From NCBI GenBank assembly GCA_018257865.1, contig JAEUBA010000152.1, positions 1 to 42,639 of the forward strand: a stretch of DNA of 42,639 nucleotides, given 5' to 3'. The position numbers were made by a program, and so were the translations under genes. Of the stretch, positions 1 through 10,532 are shown in pieces. Below the pieces are notes generated by a model that saw nothing but the letters and a program-made list of their open reading frames with translations, had not been told where the DNA came from and made no database searches. This stretch comes from Stereocaulon alpinum (lineage: Eukaryota; Ascomycota; Lecanoromycetes; Lecanorales; Stereocaulaceae). Every line of letters starts with the position of its first letter. Position 1 is the stretch's first letter.

Positions 1-1830
1 TAATATAGTCTATAAATATTAGTAGCTAATAATATACGCCGGTTATACGATAACGACGTATAATATTAAGTGTATATATAAGTTATACCTGCGAATAATA
101 TATTAGCAGCTAATAATATACGCGATAGAGATATACGATCTTAAGAGAATATTTAGATATTATTATAATAAGAAGAACTATTAACTATATTAGTAATATT
201 AATTACGATATAGGCACGCTAATATTAGGGAACGTACGAGTTATATTAGGAGTTATAAAGAGAGAAAAGTTAGGGGGAAAGTTATTATTTATATACCCGT
301 AGGTCGTCGTCGCTACGACGTCGCTATATATTAAAGCTATTTAAAATAATAATAACTAATAATACTATAACGTAGCTGTTACCCGCTAATACAGCTAGTA
401 ATCGATTATATTTATTAATAACTACGCGTTACTACTACGCCTGCTATATATTCTTTTTATATTATAATAGATTTAGGCGTTACTATAGTTAGACGATATT
501 CTATATATATAAGGCGCCGCCTTAACGACGTCGCCTCTAGGTTAACTCTTTTCCCTTATATTTCCTACTAAGTTTAAAGGGTTTTTAACGAGTAGTCTAT
601 TCTATATACTTTAGCACTTAGGGACTAGGGCCTAGAGGGGAGGATACTATTAACCCTTAAGCGTATACGCGTTATAGCTACGCTAATATAATAATATTAC
701 TAAGAGTCTAGGGGCTTAGTAATAGTATTACTACTTAGGACTCCCCTATATTTTAGGGATCTTTAGAAATTAGTTCTGCTACTACTCTACTACTAAGTAA
801 TATAATTATATCTATTGCTTAACACCCGAGTCTAATAACTTTACGTCTCTTATACCTTAGTACGCCTACTTAGAGCCGGCGTCGCTAGCCTTTACAGCTG
901 TAGTAAGTCTAAGTTTATTACTAAAAAGGAAGATTAGTTACTAAAGTAGAAATTAAGTATATCGCCGGCTAGTATATACTAAAACGCTATATATAGCTTA
1001 GTTAATAGTATCCCTATATTAGAGGCGGTAGTTAAGAAGATCTTTAGCTTATAGTTAAAGGCGTCGCTTCTTCTATTATATTTTATCTCTTCTATATAGA
1101 GCTTAGTTAACGTAGTAAGCTCTTAGGAAAGGCCTTACTCCTAGTAATTAGCGATAGCGTTAGAGATCTTAAAACTATTAATTAGGGCTATTTAGAAGGG
1201 TATCTAGGAGCGTTAATATTATCTAGCCCTAACTAGTATTTCGGTTTTAAATAAGGTAGGCGTACTAGGTATATTAGAGTTACCTAAGGTAGGTATACTA
1301 GGCGTATTAAAGTTATTTTCTAAGGTAGGCGTACTAGGCGTATTAGAGTTACCTAGAGTAGAGGTAATATTAGACTTCTTTACTAGCTTCTATACGTCTA
1401 TAGGTTAATTAGACTATAGTTAGACTACTAGCCTCGCTAGGTACTTATAGACGTAAGTTCTATCCTTAGGTATAAAGATACTATAATTAAAAAGTAGCTC
1501 CCTAACGCTTTATAGTAAATATTTCTCTACTTTACTAAATAAAGCTTCGTCTTAATTACTAAAGTCTTTAAGGAAGTTTATTTATAGATTACGTCCTTCT
1601 TCTTTATAGCTTTAGTAGGAGCTTATTACTTTAGTAATATATATCTCTAGGGTAGTACTTAATAACTTTTTAGGGTCCTTAAGGACGATTCCTAATAGTA
1701 TTATTATCCCTTCGTCTTCTACTAGTTACGTTATAGTAAGGTTAGGCGTTATAGTTAAGGCTTAGTATTATAGGTAAGGTTTAGTATTAAAGTTGAAATT
1801 TTCTTTCTATACCTTACTAATCTAAGGTTG
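1..1830 (-). mobile_element. RIP-mutated retrotransposon relic with gag-like frame
   Basis: This AT-rich stretch is nearly devoid of CA and TG. On the minus strand one frame can be followed with scattered stops across roughly 800-1800. It reads as a Gag-like protein: a segment with KLKIFLTTASNIGILLTKLY followed by AF, a stop, YILAGDILNFYF (about 960-1060). That resembles the helical core of LTR-retrotransposon Gag proteins, where a motif of the type AF..ML.G.AL.FY is common. Upstream in the same frame lies a stretch with ELLFNYSIFIPKDRTYVYKY and then a Ser/Thr/Pro repeat. The frame does not match the Copia elements elsewhere in the window, so I take it as a different, possibly Ty3/gypsy-type, element. 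Element A is inserted in its right part (TSD ATAAC). The left end is outside the window. The assignment to LTR Gag is inference from motif shape; the coding strand and RIP decay are seen directly. Confidence 0.5.
1252..1353 (-). repeat. In-frame 33/36/33-bp tandem repeat in the gag-like relic
   Basis: There are three head-to-tail units, 1252-1284, 1285-1320 and 1321-1353. Each begins TAAGGTAGG on the plus strand. All unit lengths are multiples of three. On the minus strand a unit reads GNSNTPSTPTL-like, so the repeat encodes a Ser/Thr/Pro-rich linker within the surrounding frame. Confidence 0.7.
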
Positions 1831-1835
1831 ATAAC

Positions 1836-1967
1836 TGTTAAAATGTAATAGGTAGAATACTTAATTATCTAGCTAAGTGCGACTGTGTAAGATATATATA
1901 AGGGTTAGGGCTAAGCCTTAGTTATTAATAACTAAGCCTTAGGATATCGAACACCCGAATTTCAATA
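1836..1967 (-). repeat. 3' LTR of element A
   Basis: 132 bp on the plus strand, from TGTTAAAATGTAATAGG to CCGAATTTCAATA. It contains the palindrome CTTAGTTATTAATAACTAAG. It keeps several TG dinucleotides (AAAATGTAAT, GTGCGACTGTGTAAG) that are lost in the other LTR. A purine-rich tract (minus strand GAGTAGGAG, plus 1968-1976) adjoins it inside and is the likely polypurine tract. Confidence 0.9.
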
Positions 1968-3318
1968 CTCCTACTCGAATATAGTACGCCGAATACTAGA
2001 TATATTAAATTATAGTCCGCTAAAATAACTAATTTACTATACGCTAGTTGTAACTGCTTTTTGCCCTAAATACCTAGTATTTAGTAGGATAGTAGAGCTT
2101 ATCTTTTACTACTACTACCAAAACTTTCTAAAAAATAGTAAAATACGGTTATTTAAATTTTTATTCTAATAATTATCTTATACACACTAATTTCCTACTA
2201 ATAGTTAGTTAGGTAGTATATAGGGCTAATAGATATTACGAAGTATAATAATAGCTTTAGGGATAATCTAGGTATAGTTACCCTAATAGAGTTATATTTA
2301 CGCGCGATCCTTAGGGGTGCTCCTACTAGATCTAGGTAGTTACTCGTACTAAAGCTCTACCTTAGGCGATATATTCTAAGCCTAAATTATTACGGAACTC
2401 TATAAATTTATCCTTATAGAGAGGTTTAGTAAGCCTATTAGTAACTTAATACTTAGTAGGCGTATAGTAGAGGTCTACTATACTATTCGTAACTTACTCC
2501 TAAATAAAGTAGTAGTATATATCGATATACTTACTATAAGTATAGAATTCCGGATTCTTTATAAGGGCGATCGCGCCCTAATTATCCCTATAAATAATTA
2601 CTATTTAGGGTTCCTAGCTACTAAGCTTAAGCTACCTTAGTAGGTTTTAAAGCTATACTACTTCCTTAGACGCTAAGGTCTAACTAATATATTTAGCCTT
2701 ATAGGTAGAAAGGGCTATAATAGGTTATCGCTTAAATAACTAGCTAATAGCCCCGCTACCTATATTAAAGATATAACCTAAGGTAGATTAGCGCGTATTA
2801 TAGTCTCCCGCCTAATTAAAGTTAGTATAGCCTATTAGTACCTAAATTAGTCCTAAAAAGGTTAATTAGTATTTAGTTATTAACTTAAGATATTAGAAGA
2901 TTCGTTTAACTACTCCCTAATAAGCTTACGTTAGGTTTATACTATAGCAACTAACTACTAATACGGGGTATATAATATTAGGTTAAGTCCCTAGTATTAT
3001 ATATATTAGCGACCTAATAGCCTTCTAATATAGCAGGCGGTCTTAGGCGTTAGCTTAAAAACCGTTAGGGGCTTTTTTAAGATAGTAAGTTATCTCTATA
3101 GGGGTCGTAGTTTCTTTATATTCCTAAAGGCTAAAGTCCCGAAGCACTTTCTTAATATAGGCCTCTTAGCCTAGTTATAGCGTTCGTTATTAGCGGTTCT
3201 AGGTAACTATTATCCCTAGGTAATAGCTATATAGCCTAAGATCCGTTATATAAAATTAATAGTTAAGGGTATCTTTAACCCTTTAAATAGCTTCCTTACT
3301 AGGGCCCGTAATTAGTAA

Positions 3319-3330
3319 ATTATCTATATA
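3319..3330 (-). other. RT active-site codons of element A (YIDN)
   Basis: The minus strand reads TAT ATA GAT AAT in the context of LYIDNLLI. The Copia RT box is normally Y[VI]DD. A GATGAC to GATAAC/T change (TG to TA) converts the second catalytic Asp to Asn. Confidence 0.85.
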
Positions 3331-6300
3331 TAAGGCAATTAGCGTCCTATCTTTAGGGTTAATAAATACGCTTGAGTTAGCTTCTAATAAGATAACGCCT
3401 AATTCAGCGTTTATAAAGCTGGCGAAGGTATTATACTATACTTAGGGGGATTATTTCAGGCCGTATAGAGCCTTATTTAGGCGGTAAACTTTTACTTCCC
3501 CTTAAACGAAGCCTTTAGGCTATTCTATAAAGATCTCCTCTTCTATATCCCTATAGAGGAATACCGTTTTAACGTCTATCTACTCTAAGTCCTAATCTAT
3601 AGTAGCGGTAATTATAAATATAGCCTTATAGCTTATAGGTTTAACTACTAAAGCGAAAGTCTTATTATAATTAAGACCTTTTTATTATTTAAAGCCTTAA
3701 ATAACCTAGCGTACCTTATAGTATATAATTTCCCCTTTAAGGCTATACTTTAAGGTATAGACTTATCTACCCCTAAGAACTTTCCGGCTATCTAGGGGCG
3801 ACGTTAGTATTTAGGTATTATTAGTTATAAGGGAGTTAAATTCGTTATTTATAGCGAGCTCCTATTATATTTTATATATATTATTAGCTATTACTTCGGC
3901 GTAGGTTTTAGGTTTATAGGATTCCGCTAAATTCGCCTAAGCTAGTAGAGAGATCGCTAAATACCTATAGAGGGGATCCGGTAAGAGGTTCTATATATTA
4001 GGGATATTAAGCTTAGGGTATATTACTAAGACTTAAGTTATCTCTCGCTCTTCTATAGCACCTATTATTATTAGTAATACTAGCTATAATAGGGCTAGAG
4101 AGCCTAGTATTAATAGTAAACTTAGGCCTAAAGAAGGAGAATATAATATTTCTCTAGAAGTTAGGGGTAAGGGAGGTAATTTTCCCCCTAAAGGAGGTAA
4201 TTCTCTTAAGGATTCTTAGTTAGGTAATTATACTAGGGATACGTTAAAGTTAAAGTTAATAGAATTCTAATTCCTATTATATACCTCCCCTAAAGTAGAG
4301 GTCTGTTAGTATTTAGCTGAGGGTTCTTTACCCCTATAGAAGCAGGGCCGTTTCTCCTATATATAGACGTCGACGGCGCGGATAATAGCGCGCTATTTTA
4401 GTAACTATAAGCGAAAGATATAGCTATCCCCTTTATATCCTAAGAGGAAATAGGGGTCGCTTTTATCTATAAATTTCTTTTAGAGACGGTTTCGCGCCTA
4501 TATTTTAAAGCTAAGGGTTCTTAGGTACCTAAGATAGGGCTTACGCTTATAGAAGGCCTTATATAGGATCTTTTTAAGCTTTATAACTAAGCTCCAGACG
4601 GTAAGGTAATTAGCCGTTTTTATAATTTTAGGCTAAAAAGACTTATTAAGTTTAGAGCCTAATAATAGAGGGTAAGTACGTCTAATAAAGATCTACCTAA
4701 AATATTTAGTAATCCTATTTTATTCTAGGTTTCTAGGTACTATAGACTTATAAATAATCCCTTTAAGGCTAAGGTATTCTTAAAAGGTTCCTTTAATATA
4801 TTCGCCCCTATTATCTATATATAGGCGTTAGATTAGGCGCTCTACTCGCTTATACTTATACTAGAATTATTAAAATAGATCGCTAAGCTCCGATTTATAT
4901 TTTACGCAGTAGACTTTAGAGTAGTAGGTAAAGTTATCTTTAAAGGTAACTACCTATTTACTACCGTTAAAGCTAATAGGCTTAATAGGTCCTATAATAT
5001 TACTATAAATAAATTCTATTAGGTATATTCTAAGTTTAATAAAGTCCTTATATAGGGTAGACTAATAATAGCTTAGAATATAATATTTATAGGTTAATTT
5101 ATTTAAGAATTTGTTTAAAAAGTCTACTCTAGTAGCTATATTAGGTAGCTAATCTATATTTTATTAACCTATATAATCTATACGGGCGTACTAGAGCTAG
5201 CAGATAGCGTCTAAAGGTACGCTATACGCGTTTAATATAAGTTATTACCCCTAGGGAAGTTCTAATATATAGAGGCTAAATTATCGTTTAGTAATTATAT
5301 TACTAAGCTTAGGGTATAAGATCGTATAGCCGTTTTTAGCGAATTTAATATAGATTCTAATATCTATTAGCTGGGAGCCTAAGAGGAGGTTCACCCCTAG
5401 CTTAGGTATATAGAGGACGTTATATAGTAGTATATTCTTCCCTAGGTATAGGATCTTTACCGTCCTACGCTTAGTAGGCTTAAGCTATACCCTACTAATT
5501 CTAGTAATTAGAGTACTAATAGTAGGCTTAAAGGTTATAAAGTCGGAGCGCTAGTAGAACGAGTACTACGTATATCCTATATTAATAATAGTTAGGCCTA
5601 ATAGATTAACTTCTAGCGTTATTACTACTATATATCTAATATTAATTATAGGGACCCTATTTATATTAGTACCTTAAATATTAAAGTCGCTATTAGTAGC
5701 GAGGGTCCTAAATATTAGCCCTTTAATAGGGCTATTATTATATTTAAACTTCTATTTCTTAGACCTTTTATCCTTAGACTTAAACTTCTTAGGTTTTATT
5801 TCGGGGTAAAGCTACTAGTACTTTATAATTAGATAAGTATCCTTTCGCTTAAGCTTCTTATAGTAAGGGTAGTATTCCTAAGGCTTATTATTCCTAGAGT
5901 TATAGTCTTTAGTAGACTTCCTACCCGTAAATATTACTAGTCTAGAGTAGTTATATTACGCCTAAATTCGTTATTCTTCGTTAGCGGCAGCTAGGGAGAC
6001 CTTATTAAAGTTGACTTTATTAGCGCTAAATAGGGCGTAGCTTTAAATATAAGCTATTTTAAAGGTATTATAAGCTTTACTAAGTCCTAAAAAATAGAGG
6101 TAAATTAGGTATAGTTCCGGTAGGGCTACTTTAGCGTTAAGCTCCTTAAGTTTAGTATTAACCTCTTAGAACTTCTAGGTATATTCGGTAATATCCTTAG
6201 AGGATTTTAAAGAGGTTAAATAGAGGTATTATACTAATTTAATATAGATACTAGTCCCTTTAGGCTTAAAGTTTAAGGAGACTTTAGTTAGAATCTTATC

Positions 6301-7582
6301 TACTATAGTAAGATTCTTTATAATTTTCTAGGCGTTAAACCTAAGTTAGTTATAAATTATAGTATAGGCTTTTACTTAGGTTTTAGTAGTAAAAGGCTTT
6401 AAGTTATTAAGTATAAGCTAATCGTCTATCTCCTTAACCTACCGGGAGTACCTAAAGTTAGACTCTAAGACGGAGATAGAGGTAAGTAGGAAGCTCCTAC
6501 TACTACTACGAGATTCTTCAGCTGCTATAATATAGGTGTTTATATTTTGGAAGAGAGTTATAGGCTTTAGAGGTCTTTAAGTTAGCTAAGTCTTTCGGGG
6601 ACGAGCGGTAGTAGTAGTTATTTCCTTATACTATTATTTCGCTAGGGGACCTGAGGGAGCCTAAGATAGTATACGTTTAGCTTAAAGGCTAAAGATATTA
6701 GAATTACTAGAAGGTTCTAAGGTCGATTTACTAGCTTTAGAATTAGAGTTATAAGGAGATAGTAACCGTTCTAGGGGTATATAATTAGTATTAACGTAGT
6801 TAAGAGGTAACTTATCGAATTAGATTAGGTCCTAAAGAAGGTACTAGAAGTACTTATATTTAGAGCGGCAGTATACTTAGGTAATAGTATTTATATACTA
6901 GATAGGGTTTAGATTAGTAGTAGATAGTATTAAGTTAGAAGATAAAGAAGATAATAGATTTCCAGCTATACTAATAGCAGATATCTTATAGATATCTCCT
7001 AAGGATTTCAACCTTAGTATTCTAGCAGCTGGGGTAATACCAGCCTCTAACTTATTAGGAAAGGTAGCGGGGGATACCGGCCTTTAATAATAGCTAGGGA
7101 TACTAGCCTTTAGGAAGAAATTAAGGGGTTAAGACCTAGCCCCCCTAGTAATTAATAATTAATCGCTTTCTAGCGTCTAAAAAGTCTTATTTTTAATATA
7201 AAATTCGATAATTCTACTTATATAGGTTAGTATTCTTACTATAGAAGCTAGATATCGCTTTTAGGGGCTTAGCTTTAGAGTTTATAGATACCTACTAAGA
7301 TACACTAGAAGGGATTACTTAGTAGCACTTATTAGCGTACTTTTCGGTAGTAATAACCCTAGAAAGAATAGAATAGCTAGGAGTTCCTAGCCTCCTCTTT
7401 TTAGTCGATTATTATTACTATAAGTTAATCTCGTAGTACGAAGATTAAAGAGTTATTACCTTAGACTAAGTATTAGAGGTTTAGTATATATATACGTAGC
7501 TTATATTAGGGAGGATTTAGTAACTATTTAAGAGGAATATAATTCTAGAAGAAGAGCTATTCTAGCGATACCTAGCGTACTA

Positions 7583-7593
7583 GGCTTATAACC
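7583..7593 (-). other. Primer-binding site of element A
   Basis: GGTTATAAGCC on the minus strand directly abuts the 5' LTR. The expected complement of the initiator tRNA-Met anticodon arm is GGTTATGAGCC, which differs at a single TG to TA position, so this fits a half-tRNA-iMet primer as used by Copia elements. Confidence 0.65.
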
Positions 7594-7725
7594 TATTAAA
7601 ATATAATAGGTAGAATACTTAATTATCTAGCTAAGTACGACTATATAAGATATATATAAGGGTTAGGGCTAAGCCTTAGTTATTAATAACTAAGCCTTAG
7701 GATATCGAACACCCGAATTTCAACA
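7594..7725 (-). repeat. 5' LTR of element A
   Basis: 132 bp, aligned without gaps to the left LTR. It starts TATTAAAATATAATAGG and ends CCGAATTTCAACA. It has lost the TG dinucleotides kept in the 3' LTR. It is followed by target duplication ATAAC. Confidence 0.9.
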
Positions 7726-7870
7726 ATAACTAATTAGTATCGGTATACCCTTTTACTAGGTAGTACTAATTAGTAGGTAGCTTGATCCCCTATTACCTGC
7801 CCTATATAACCTGATTAGCAGGGTGTCTATTAGGCTTAGTAAACTAGGGATTGATTGAATCTAGCTAGCT
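7726..7870. other. AT-rich left shoulder of the gene island
   Basis: This continues the sequence interrupted by element A. It is still TA-rich and CA/TG-poor. No gene seen. Base composition changes to mixed, CA/TG-containing sequence at about 7870. Confidence 0.6.
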
Positions 7871-8168
7871 AAGCTATGGTGTTTTATCTAGGAGTTGGCG
7901 CCAAGCCGCTAGTTGCGGAGCGGAGCGACGTTATTCCGACAAGAACCATGGTCGAGATCGAAACGTTGCGGGGGACTGGATGGTTTGGATTCAGTCTGCT
8001 CCGCTGGTGGACTGGGTGGACCGGATCCAGTCACGCTCAAGCTCTGATGGGGCACTGGGAGGCACAGATGCAAAGTCAACGTCAAGCTCAGGCGGTGGGT
8101 TTGGCGGCGCATATTTATCCTCTTCTGGGGGTGGAGCTGGGGGCGGACTACTTTGCCTGTCCTCATAA
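7869..8168 (+). pseudogene. Possible truncated gene end, Gly/Ser-rich
   Basis: An open frame of about 98 codons runs from near 7873 to the TAA at 8166-8168. It has no obvious start, because the frame enters from the AT-rich side. The readable part contains an acidic/aromatic stretch (GDWMVWIQSAPLVDWVDRIQ) and then a Ser- and Gly-rich tail with GGGFGGAYLSSSGGGAGGG. A second frame over the same bases (ATG at 7876, 138 codons) is also open, which weakens the case for either. If real, this is the 3' end of a gene whose 5' part was lost at the repeat boundary. I do not recognise the product, and it may be non-coding. Confidence 0.25.
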
Positions 8169-8479
8169 TCGTTGTACTAGTGCTCCTTTGGTCAGGGTGG
8201 AGAGCAGCGCAACGAGGCTATACAAGGATTCATTGGTTGGCCGAATCTTCAGCTCTAGGCCTCTGCTCGTCGCTGCTATAGGTCTAGGCTGATGCCACTG
8301 GCTGCTGACAGAGAGCAAGAAGAAGGCCTACCACCGAAAACCCTCTCCGTCTATGCGACAGGAGACCTGGGGTATAGTGGTAAGAACTATGTATCTGAAA
8401 GACAGATACAGGCGTGGGTGGGCGGGGCAAGCTTACAGGTCAGATGCGCAAAGATTACAGAGAAAGGGTTGTAGAGACG

Positions 8480-9149
8480 AAAAGGACTGAGGGGTAAGAA
8501 TAGGTAGTAGTCCCTACTAATTGGACTGCGTCGATCCCTAACCTCCCGAGCGCGCCGGTAGCAGCTAGATGCCATCGGCGACGGTGCCATCGAGCACTAA
8601 CCACCAGCTAAACTAGTGCCACAAGAACCCGGTGGCCTTGAGAACCCTAGCCATAAGGCTACTTGTGCCAATGTCTCGGACGAAGACCACCCCAGGGGCC
8701 AGATTAGCTATCGACATATATTGGCTCACAGTGGGCAATTACATGTTATAGGCAGCGTTCCTCCAATGACAGCAACTACGAAAGAGATCTAATCCGTTGG
8801 AATTGCTTAAGCTATCGGGTTCTCGTGTAAGTAATACTGTAACATCAAGGCGATACGGCAATGGGCTGCCTTACAGTAGTATTTACCACGATAGGTAGCC
8901 GGACCGGAAGCTCGTCTAAGGCTTCATAGCCTCTTCTTCCAATGCCGTGAAGAGAATTTAGAAGTCGTCACCATCACCAACGTTGGTGATGTTGTATGCA
9001 TTAATCTCTCAATTGAACGTCTCAAATTCTTATAAGACCCAACCTTCATGAGCTTCTAGTTCTTTTCAGGAATGAAGCGTTAACTAACGCCAACCCACTC
9101 GCTCGCCTGTCACCCTCGCCTGAGAAAGCCTATCCTTTGTTTGTGCTCG
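8480..9149. other. Intergenic stretch without a recognised gene
   Basis: Mixed-composition DNA downstream of the WSC gene. I see no convincing open frame, RNA gene or repeat. The part nearest 9149 probably contains the 3' untranslated region of the WSC gene. Confidence 0.5.
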
Positions 9150-9795
9150 CTATAGTGTGAAGAGTAGCGTAAGGAGTGGTATGACAGCCCAGATCGACCT
9201 GTCAATGCCTTTGGCTTCTACACCATGGTTTGTCGAATGGTCCACGCTGGCGTTTCGTTGATATGTTGTAAGCCTGTTCGGCGTGAGATTAGCCATTCGC
9301 TGCCTTGACATTCGAATTTTCCAACGCACAGCGACAACCCTCCACAGACTTCTGACCTGTCTCCCATACATAGAGCTGTGCAGTTGCTATCGGGCATTTT
9401 CGTCGACTGTGTACCGAGCCTCGATGCACACCAACATTCTTTGCCAGACTCGAGGCCCGCGTATTTGGAGTTCCCACATGAAGTGACACAGTCTGCAACG
9501 GTCGTTGAATTGGACGTAGTCTGGTATACCAATACGTTAGCCAAGGTAGAGCTCGGCCTTCGCGAAATTTTCTTACCTTTGTTCCACCAGCCAGAGCAGG
9601 AACATTATCCGCAGCCGTGTCATTGAGCGTCTCTTGGTAACAGCCAATATAAGTATATGCTGCCACACTGGGAACGATGGAGGCGAAGGACGGGGCGTCG
9701 ACAGTGGATGGTGGGGGGTTACTCGTGGCAGACATGATCTGCGCCAGTGCTACTGGCAGGTTGAGAAGGAAGTATAGTATGAATGATTGGGCCAT
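9150..9795 (-). CDS. WSC-domain cell-surface protein, probably GPI-anchored
   Basis: Three exons: 9795-9577, 9520-9330 and 9273-9150, giving 177 residues. Introns are 56 nt each (9576-9521, GTAAGA...CCAG with CTAAC branch; 9329-9274, GTGCGT...ACAG with CTAAT branch). Residues 1-19 (MAQSFILYFLLNLPVALAQ) form a signal peptide, and a Ser/Pro-rich linker follows. A WSC domain spans about 48-142 with all eight cysteines of the family (52, 84, 88, 102, 104, 120, 124, 132) and the typical GCYQE, ECWCA and CGGLS blocks. The protein ends in a hydrophobic segment (about 164-177, IWAVIPLLTLLFTL) with no basic tail, which fits a GPI signal better than a stress-sensor membrane helix. WSC domains are thought to bind carbohydrate, so a wall or surface role is likely; the partner is unknown. 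It is very short for a WSC sensor. The start is the only ATG giving a signal peptide. Confidence 0.85.
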
Positions 9796-10532
9796 CGCAG
9801 ATGAATGTCAGTTTCACTTAGGACTGTCTATGTGGTGATTTCACGGCTTGAGGAAAGATTTACAGGTGATTACATACTTTTCATCGGAATCACAGAACAG
9901 TTATCTATATTTCCGCATCCGGATATCTACAAGCTGAGATGCCGGCATGCACACATGGTTGAAACAATGAAAGCCAAAGAACAACGACAGAGCCTGGAAC
10001 CATACAGCCATATTTATAAAGCTTGCACAAGTACGCTGGTTCACGACTTATCAAATTTGCTTGCAGAGGAGAGGCTTGGAATATGTACAATGTTTATGCA
10101 AGACGACTCCAGCGCCTGAAAGCCATGGCACCTGTGAGAACGCCTTACGGTTGCTGACGTCCATTTCCGTGGTCCTTGCGCTTACCGCGTGGGATTTCCC
10201 ATAGCCGAAACGCCATCGCCATCGCCACGCAATGCAACCATACATACCATTAGATGCACCGCCATGATATCTGTGCCAACAGTCAAGATATGCATTGACC
10301 GGGCAACGAGTTCCAGAGAAGTCGATGCGAAAATTTCACGGAGCCACAGTGCCGATTGTGAAAGCTGAATTACTGAAGCCCTCCTCGGGCTTCATTGTCC
10401 CATTCAGCATCGGACAGAGCCTAAGTGGTAGTCACTTGAGTCAGCAGGGGTCTTTGCCATAAGAGCTGTAAAGAAAGTATTATTCCGATTGATGGAATCA
10501 TAGAGCAATGAAACATAAAAAGACAAAGAAAG
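9796..10532. other. Intergenic region between the WSC gene and TAF1
   Basis: 737 bp containing the TAF1 3' flank and the WSC promoter; both genes read leftwards. A 104-codon plus-strand frame at 9805-10119 shows no motif and lies where the WSC 5' flank must be, so I do not call it. No repeat or RNA gene is seen. Confidence 0.5.

Larger units (their letters stand above)
1836..7725 (-). mobile_element. Copia element A, full-length, RIP-inactivated
   Basis: A 5,890-bp LTR retrotransposon is bounded by two 132-bp LTRs and a perfect 5-bp target duplication ATAAC (1831-1835 and 7726-7730). The coding strand is minus. The RT active-site codons lie at 3319-3330 and read YIDN. The order of recognisable parts from right to left is Gag with a knuckle relic (about 5860), pre-integrase LWHxxxGH relic, integrase core, RT and RNase H, which is the Ty1/Copia order. 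No open frame of 60 codons or more remains. Nearly every CA and TG has become TA, apart from a few near the left (3') end. Elements B and C are copies of the same family. Confidence 0.92.

Noticed and set aside
9805..10119. 104-codon plus-strand frame starting MSVSLRTVY
   Set aside because: No motif, no splice partner, and it occupies the promoter region of the well-supported WSC gene.
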